From contig NC_067207.1 in NCBI RefSeq assembly GCF_026262505.1, positions 22,846,082 to 22,910,081 on the forward strand: a DNA stretch of 64,000 bases, written 5' to 3'. This stretch comes from Trichomonas vaginalis G3 (lineage: Eukaryota; Parabasalia; Trichomonadida; Trichomonadidae). The position numbers were made by a program, and so were the translations under genes. Shown piece by piece: positions 59,465 through 64,000 of the stretch (positions within the stretch are counted from its first letter, which is position 1; each line of letters begins with the position of its first letter). The notes below the pieces were generated by a model. It saw only the letters and a list, made by a program, of their open reading frames with translations, had not been told where the DNA came from and made no database searches.

Positions 59465-60313
59465 ATGCTTCCAATAGAAAAAGAAAATTCAAGAGTTGCT
59501 ACAACTAAACCATTAGATGAACTTTTTACTAATGTCGGTCAAAAGTTTGAGACAGAGACCGTAAAGCATGAAGGCTATCGTTTTGACTACCCATTAAGAT
59601 GGCTAAGAGACCCATCTGTCACAAAAGCTATTGGCTTTCGTAGAATGAAGTTTGTGTCTGTAGAAGATAAAAGTTTTCCATTTATTGTAAGGTTTCATAT
59701 AGATTATATATCTGAAGGGAAACGAAAAATGTGGGAAGAAATTGAGCTAATACAAGTTGACCTTTCATCTTCTCTACAGACTGCGTTAAAAAATATAGAA
59801 GATAAAATAAATTCATGTTATGCAAAATATGCTGATGAATATGCAAATACCGAGAGCACACTTTATGTGAGAATTGTATATGACAAACAAAATTCACAAG
59901 TGTCATTTCAAATCTACGAAGACAATCCAAAGAAAGACGAACAAATATATACAGAATTCACTGCAATGTCATGGTATTATTTGCAAAGAATGTTAAATCA
60001 GAAAGTCGAACTTCCTTTAGCAAATATTTACAGTCGATATGCAAGAGATGAACCATATTTATTTAAAGATGTTTTCGACCCAGCTGCTATTATTGTTCAT
60101 GCTTCATTTTCTGGCGCTCAAAACTCTTTCTTATGCTTGGCAAATGACTTTTACGAAAAACCTACAAAGTTATATGAACCGCCGAGTGGAAGTATTTCAG
60201 ACTTTCAAGTATGGTTTACTACAGATGGAAGAAAAAGAATAATTCCATTATACTATGCGTTTTACTTAGAACTTAGTTTCATATACAACTACTATCGAAC
60301 GGTAAAAATATAA
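59465..60313 (+). CDS. Unknown 282-aa protein next to the fibre gene, copy 2
   Basis: It is almost identical to the product of 12383-13231. It looks whole. Confidence 0.65.
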   Translation: MLPIEKENSRVATTKPLDELFTNVGQKFETETVKHEGYRFDYPLRWLRDPSVTKAIGFRRMKFVSVEDKSFPFIVRFHIDYISEGKRKMWEEIELIQVDLSSSLQTALKNIEDKINSCYAKYADEYANTESTLYVRIVYDKQNSQVSFQIYEDNPKKDEQIYTEFTAMSWYYLQRMLNQKVELPLANIYSRYARDEPYLFKDVFDPAAIIVHASFSGAQNSFLCLANDFYEKPTKLYEPPSGSISDFQVWFTTDGRKRIIPLYYAFYLELSFIYNYYRTVKI

Positions 60314-60317
60314 TTTT

Positions 60318-60560
60318 TTAATACGGTTGAGGTGTTGGATTTGGTTGCCAACTAGACTGTGGTGCAGGTTCAGGCTGTTGTATAACAGGAGCTTGTTCTT
60401 CTGGTTCAGGGTCTTTAGGTATAATACCAACGAACTGACCTACTCTTTTACCAATATTTTTGACACCGTTCCAAATTCCTTTTCCGACAGATTTTATTCC
60501 ATTCCATATACCTCTTCCAACATTTCGAAAGAAGTTTCCTATTCTTCCAAAGAAACCCAT
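60318..60560 (-). CDS. Small amphipathic virion-type protein (80 aa), copy 2
   Basis: It is the counterpart of 12136-12378. A few conservative changes lie within the amphipathic half (GFFGRIGNFF, SVGKGIWNGV), which keep the pattern. It looks whole. Confidence 0.6.
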   Translation of the reverse strand: MGFFGRIGNFFRNVGRGIWNGIKSVGKGIWNGVKNIGKRVGQFVGIIPKDPEPEEQAPVIQQPEPAPQSSWQPNPTPQPY

Positions 60561-60578
60561 TTTACTATATGTAAAAAT

Positions 60579-60941
60579 CTAATGTCCGCCTAGTCTCTTA
60601 CGTTTCCTGTTGAGTTCCATAGCATTCTTTAACTGGAGCTCATACATTCTGTTTCTCCTCTGGTAGAAAACATATTCTGGGTCAACTCCTGTGTTCGCGT
60701 CATCTGCATAAAGTTGTTTATATCCCACTTCAGGGTTTGTATAAAACTCTTTCCATCTCATATTTGCATACCATGGTGGCAAACCTAACGCAGCGTCATT
60801 TGACATGGCAGTTTGCATTTGTACATCTGTTGGCACTTGACCATAGTTTGCCATTGCAGTTTGTATTCTAACTTCATTTGGAATATTCTCTGGGTTTGGT
60901 TGTCCAGGTTGCTGTGCATTCGCTAAGTTCTGTGCGTCCAT
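60579..60941 (-). CDS. Unknown 120-aa Maverick protein, copy 2
   Basis: It is identical to the product of 11755-12117. It looks whole. Confidence 0.65.
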   Translation of the reverse strand: MDAQNLANAQQPGQPNPENIPNEVRIQTAMANYGQVPTDVQMQTAMSNDAALGLPPWYANMRWKEFYTNPEVGYKQLYADDANTGVDPEYVFYQRRNRMYELQLKNAMELNRKRKRLGGH

Positions 60942-60964
60942 TTAATATTAGATAAAAATATCTC

Positions 60965-61096
60965 TTACGAGTACATATACTGAACATTTGCAGGCATTGG
61001 TTCATCTTCATATTCTCTATATCTTTCTGCCACGTCAAATAAATAAATGACACAATGGAAAAAACCTAAAACAAGTAGTCCTATTTCAAACCACAT
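60965..61096 (-). CDS. Small single-span membrane protein (43 aa), copy 2
   Basis: This is the counterpart of 11600-11731, overlapping the methyltransferase end in another frame as in copy 1. Confidence 0.55.
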   Translation of the reverse strand: MWFEIGLLVLGFFHCVIYLFDVAERYREYEDEPMPANVQYMYS

Positions 61097-61899
61097 TTAC
61101 TTACCAATAAAATTTCTTTGTTATGACACTTTCTCCAGTTTATAGGACCTCTCTCATATTCTATCTTGTCATATATAAACTCATAGTCATGTATGTCCTC
61201 TAACCATCTCATAACGGTTTCCAAACCACTTTTATCGGATGTAAAGTAAAAGCATGGATGGTTATGTAAAACGTCTAAAGTTTCTAAAGAGTCTCTCAAA
61301 GTCCAGTCTACTTGGTATTGAAAATCCCATGTGTTATAGAACGGCGGGTCCACTATAAAGAAAACATTTTCCTTGTCTTTATATTTTTCATACAACTCTG
61401 TCCAATGACATCTCACAAACTCTATACCCTCAATATATTTTTCTATGTTCTCTTTGAAAACATTTGTATAGTTAAGATATAAAACTTTTGACATAAGTGT
61501 TTCAATGTCATGAACTCTTATAGCACCACTATATAATAGTCTAGCAGATATACTATCCCAGTCAATATACTCTGCCTTTTTCAAAACCTCTCTGACAGTA
61601 TTTTTCTTATCTAATGGTATACGTTCCATCTTACCTATAGGTATCTTTTCTTTTAACTCTTTCAATATTTTGTTTGTGTCTGGTATATGTTTGAGACGGT
61701 TCATATAGTTGTCGAAGTCATTGCATATAATCTTTGAGTCAGGAAATATTGTATGGCACAAATGAGATATATAGAAACTTCCACCGAACAAGTCTACAAA
61801 TGTTAGACCATTCGGTAGTTTCTTAAGTTCTCTCAATAGAATATCTTTACATCTACTCTTATTTCCAAAGAAGGGTAACGGTGGTTTTGTAAAATTCAT
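61081..61899 (-). CDS. D12-class DNA adenine methyltransferase, copy 2
   Basis: The 272 residues have a handful of differences from copy 1; PFFGNKS and VDPPFYNT are kept. The start at MNFTKPPLPFFGN was chosen as in copy 1. It looks whole. Confidence 0.85.
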   Translation of the reverse strand: MNFTKPPLPFFGNKSRCKDILLRELKKLPNGLTFVDLFGGSFYISHLCHTIFPDSKIICNDFDNYMNRLKHIPDTNKILKELKEKIPIGKMERIPLDKKNTVREVLKKAEYIDWDSISARLLYSGAIRVHDIETLMSKVLYLNYTNVFKENIEKYIEGIEFVRCHWTELYEKYKDKENVFFIVDPPFYNTWDFQYQVDWTLRDSLETLDVLHNHPCFYFTSDKSGLETVMRWLEDIHDYEFIYDKIEYERGPINWRKCHNKEILLVSKCGLK

Positions 61900-61951
61900 T
61901 TTATATATATAATAAAAATGTTTTTTCCCTGAAAAGTGACAGAAAAGTGAC

Positions 61952-62000
61952 AAAACATCTTCGGGGCTAGAGGGCACGAAGTGCCTGGAAGCCCCACTAC
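61952..62000 (-). repeat. Maverick copy 2 right terminal inverted repeat
   Basis: It matches 10695-10743 in reverse complement and is followed by only six Ts. Confidence 0.88.
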
Positions 62001-62006
62001 TTTTTT

Positions 62007-62012
62007 AAATCA
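62007..62012. repeat. Candidate 6-bp target duplication of Maverick copy 2, right (aaatca)
   Basis: The six bases after the T-run of the right end are identical to 36611-36616. Confidence 0.5.
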
Positions 62013-62487
62013 AATTCAATGATCTTAAAAGCGAAGGATAAACCTCAAAATTTACGAATATAATGAGTGGGAATATAATGCTTATCTATCATAAAACCAT
62101 ATGAAATATCAATTTTTGCTTTACGCCTAATTTTTGACGACAATTAGCAAAAAATGTTAAATGTTAACACTCAGTCCATTTGAATATGAAAAATAAAATT
62201 GACTTTGATTAAATGTTTTTATTTATCATGCAATTCTTCTTGCGACCAAAGATTTGAATAAAAGTTCAAAAAATAAGATAGCTTAAAAAATAATATACGG
62301 TAGTGTTTACTAATAGATGAATAGTATATAAATTCTATTAAAATGGATTTGATCCAAAAAAATATAAAACCAAAAATAATTGTTATAATTTAAATGAAGA
62401 AGTAATTTAAAACGATTTTATTTATGATCAAATTTTATATATTTATTTGGATCAAATCCATTTTAATAAAAAAAAAAAAAAAAAAAA
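62013..62487. other. Spacer between Maverick copies 2 and 3
   Basis: AT-rich DNA without a credible gene. It holds a perfect 22-bp inverted repeat (62337-62358 and 62446-62467) that ends where the A-run of copy 3 begins. Confidence 0.6.
62337..62467. repeat. Perfect 22-bp inverted repeat, 87-bp loop
   Basis: The 22 bases at 62337-62358 (attaaaatggatttgatcca..) are repeated in reverse complement at 62446-62467. The 131-bp unit is the size of a short MITE, although no target duplication is obvious. Copy 3 starts right at its edge. Confidence 0.7.
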
Positions 62488-62536
62488 GGTAGTGGGGCTT
62501 CCAGGGGCTGCGCCCCTTCTAGCCCTGAAGATGTTT
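62488..62536 (+). repeat. Maverick copy 3 left terminal inverted repeat, variant
   Basis: It has the same outer bases as copies 1 and 2, but the inner hairpin is aggggc-tgc-gcccct instead of aggcac-ttc-gtgcct, with both arms changed together. Confidence 0.85.
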
Positions 62537-62552
62537 AGTATAAATGAAGTTT

Positions 62553-63362
62553 TTATTCTGAGTCAAAGTTCGGGTCTTCTGCGTTATATGCAACGTAATT
62601 GAACCATATCTTGTATGGATGGTTCAAATCCGATGAAACAGAAATGATTTCACCGGGGACTAATACCAAGTTTCCTTCCCAGTAGGCTTGACCATTGCTA
62701 AAGAATATGCAAACCAATTCTTCGAATACAATTTCTTGTCCACTTTTGCGTTGGAAAATGACTCTCACACGGTCACCTGGAATGACTCCATCTTTTTCGT
62801 TGTCTTCATTCTGTAACGAAATAGTACGAACGAGGAAATGGTTGACAATTTCAACTTGGAATTCGCAAGGAGTTGTGCGAAAAACCCAGCCAACATTTTC
62901 GGCTCCGTACTCGTCAGCTAGTTCATCCTGGTCATAGCTGTACGAGTACGGAGTGAAGTTTATGGCTGCACGGGCAAATTGAATTTGAATTGGGCTGCGT
63001 AAGGTAGGAAGCAACTGGTTGAAGAGTCGTTCTTGAAGTACTCTTACAAGAGTGGGACAATAGCGGACAAGTTCGTCTGCATATTGAATTGAATTCGAAC
63101 AAATTTGTTCGAATTGGACTGTCGCCGAAACTAGTTGACCAAGAGCTGTAGAATACTCTGAGGTCTGTTCTATACTTTCTTCTATAGAAGAAGCCATGTA
63201 TTCATCAGCTTTTGACTGCAATTGTTGGCGCAATTGGAAGTTAGATTGCTCGGGGTCAAAGCGAGTCTTTGGAGTGTCATCTGGGACTGGGAGTGACCGT
63301 GGAGGATGACAATCCTCTTCCTGGATAGTTGAATCGGAATCGCTACTGTCTTGGTATGACAT
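62553..63362 (-). CDS. Terminal-slot gene, copy 3 version (269 aa)
   Basis: The start is MSYQDSSDSDSTIQEE; the frame is open 25 codons upstream, but TTCATTTTAG just before this ATG favours it. The plan is an acidic Ser-rich start, a helical middle (LRQQLQSKADEYMASSIEES), a YSYDQDE motif and a beta-rich C-terminus (VIPGDRVRVIFQRKSGQEIV, GEIISVSSDL). It is a diverged homologue of 35244-36118. The function is unknown. It looks whole. Confidence 0.6.
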   Translation of the reverse strand: MSYQDSSDSDSTIQEEDCHPPRSLPVPDDTPKTRFDPEQSNFQLRQQLQSKADEYMASSIEESIEQTSEYSTALGQLVSATVQFEQICSNSIQYADELVRYCPTLVRVLQERLFNQLLPTLRSPIQIQFARAAINFTPYSYSYDQDELADEYGAENVGWVFRTTPCEFQVEIVNHFLVRTISLQNEDNEKDGVIPGDRVRVIFQRKSGQEIVFEELVCIFFSNGQAYWEGNLVLVPGEIISVSSDLNHPYKIWFNYVAYNAEDPNFDSE

Positions 63363-63841
63363 TGAGCTAAAATGAAGTGAAAAAACCGACCACTTTATTT
63401 TTTCAAATAAGAGTTTGAAATAAACGGTTTTTACCAACGGAGACCCCCTCTATTTTTTTATTTTATTTAATAGTTACCGTTGGAAAACCGTTCCATCTCA
63501 AATATTGAATGAACTATAAACGTTTTTTGTTTTCTATATATACATTTTTGTCCAACGGTAAAACTTTTTGCACAACGGTTTTTGAGAGTCGTCGCCGGTG
63601 ACTTTTTTGTAGAGCACTCAAAATAGTATAACTTTGTCCGGACAAATAAGGGTCTATCGTCGCTACAGGAAAAGTTACGGGCGTTCCAAGGAAGTATACT
63701 TTGAGAAGCCTTTCCCCCTTATAGAATGAGATAGGACGGTTATTTTACAAAACTGACAACACTTTGACCGAGTAGTTTTTTGTGCTGAACAAAAAGTGTC
63801 ATATAAACATCTGTCAAAAACCGTTTTTTACTTCACTTAAA
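63363..63841. promoter_or_regulatory. Divergent regulatory region of copy 3 with AACGG sites
   Basis: It is conserved with 34777-35243 of copy 1 in reverse orientation, including repeated AACGG or CCGTT words, although the two flanking terminal-slot genes have diverged. Confidence 0.45.
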
Positions 63842-64000
63842 ATGCCACGTAAGCTACGTAAGAATATACGTAAGAGGAAGAGAGCATTGAAACATCCAAT
63901 AGTAAAACTGACACCACAACAACAGTTGCAACAACAAATTATGAATGACCCCACTATGTTGCAACAAATGTCAAGCAACCCTATGCTTTTAAACCGAGTT
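63842..64000 (+). CDS. Large coiled-coil structural protein, copy 3 (partial, runs off the window)
   Basis: The first 53 codons match the N-terminus of the genes at 31573-34776 and 37957-41156 (MPRKLRKNIRKRKRALKHP, Gln-rich stretch). TTCACTTAAA stands before the ATG. Confidence 0.65.
   Translation, partial: MPRKLRKNIRKRKRALKHPIVKLTPQQQLQQQIMNDPTMLQQMSSNPMLLNRV

Larger units (their letters stand above)
36637..62000 (-). mobile_element. Maverick/Polinton copy 2 (fossil, broken, young)
   Basis: This 25.4-kb element has the same gene order as copy 1 in reverse orientation. It differs in four main ways: a different fibre shaft, an extra small membrane protein gene (49689-49868), a 179-bp tandem array (47980-48420), and a repeat array in place of the terminal-slot gene (36690-37900). 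About fifteen genes lack a continuous frame, so it is more decayed than copy 1. The near identity elsewhere indicates a young age. Confidence 0.9.
62488..64000 (-). mobile_element. Maverick/Polinton copy 3, first 1.5 kb (fossil, truncated by the window edge)
   Basis: It starts after an A-run with the terminal repeat ggtagtggggcttccagg, has a terminal-slot gene, the conserved divergent regulatory region and the start of the large structural gene, then leaves the window. The orientation is that of copy 2. Its terminal repeat and terminal-slot gene differ clearly from copy 1, so it is a different lineage or an older split. Confidence 0.85.

Noticed and set aside
10695-64000. CRISPR array
   Set aside because: The short repeats are either contiguous tandem units without spacers or scattered hairpins; the organism is a eukaryote.
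1-64000. tRNA or rRNA genes
   Set aside because: No cloverleaf with a convincing GTTCRAAYC box and no rRNA-like sequence was noticed on either strand; a tRNA scan would be needed to exclude them.

Overview
The window looks like nuclear DNA of a trichomonad, most likely Trichomonas vaginalis or a close relative. The evidence is AT-rich intron-free genes, a flagellar dynein-2 subunit, an ankyrin/DUF3447-type protein of the kind that forms a very large family in Trichomonas, initiator-like TTCACTTTTT sequence just upstream of a start codon, and above all several 25-kb Maverick/Polinton elements, which are abundant in that genome. This is recognition from memory; no search was run.

Layout. (1) 1-150: the 3' end of a host gene whose last residues form a leucine zipper like that of bZIP factors. 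(2) 171-4074: a 3.9-kb non-autonomous DNA transposon with terminal inverted repeats and a perfect 9-bp target duplication (Mutator-like). It has no transposase and is filled with three tandem arrays whose units are long palindromes. (3) 4405-10406: four host genes: a HEAT-rich importin/exportin-like protein, a CD2BP2/Lin1-like U5 snRNP protein, a dynein-2 light intermediate chain and an ankyrin-repeat protein. (4) 10695-36199: Maverick copy 1. (5) 36637-62000: Maverick copy 2, the same element in inverted orientation. (6) 62488 to the window end: the first 1.5 kb of Maverick copy 3. Spacers of about 0.4-0.5 kb separate them, and copy 2 carries a plausible 6-bp target duplication (AAATCA).

The Mavericks are treated as fossils. 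Each full copy carries about 31 genes. Recognisable parts are a D12-class adenine methyltransferase, a phage-tail-fibre-like protein, an rve-type integrase, a family B DNA polymerase, a superfamily 3 helicase, an A32-like packaging ATPase, a probable double-jelly-roll major capsid protein, a probable penton-like minor capsid protein and a large coiled-coil structural protein. The rest are small proteins of unknown role. Both full copies are broken: roughly nine genes in copy 1 and about fifteen in copy 2 lack a continuous frame. The copies are nearly identical where they align, so they are young.

The most interesting signals are these. Upstream sequences fall into three classes that track gene function: TTTTTA 10-13 nt before virion genes, an AAAAAATATTTTTTT block before replication genes, and a host-like TTCAYTTT initiator before a third group. 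Several divergent gene pairs are separated by only 16-18 bp. A family of hairpin repeats and the hairpin inside the terminal repeats both show compensated base changes. The fibre gene has a completely different shaft in the two copies between almost unchanged ends. One terminal gene slot holds a gene in copy 1, a diverged homologue in copy 3 and a repeat array in copy 2. A small protein appears to be a detached copy of the helicase C-terminal domain.
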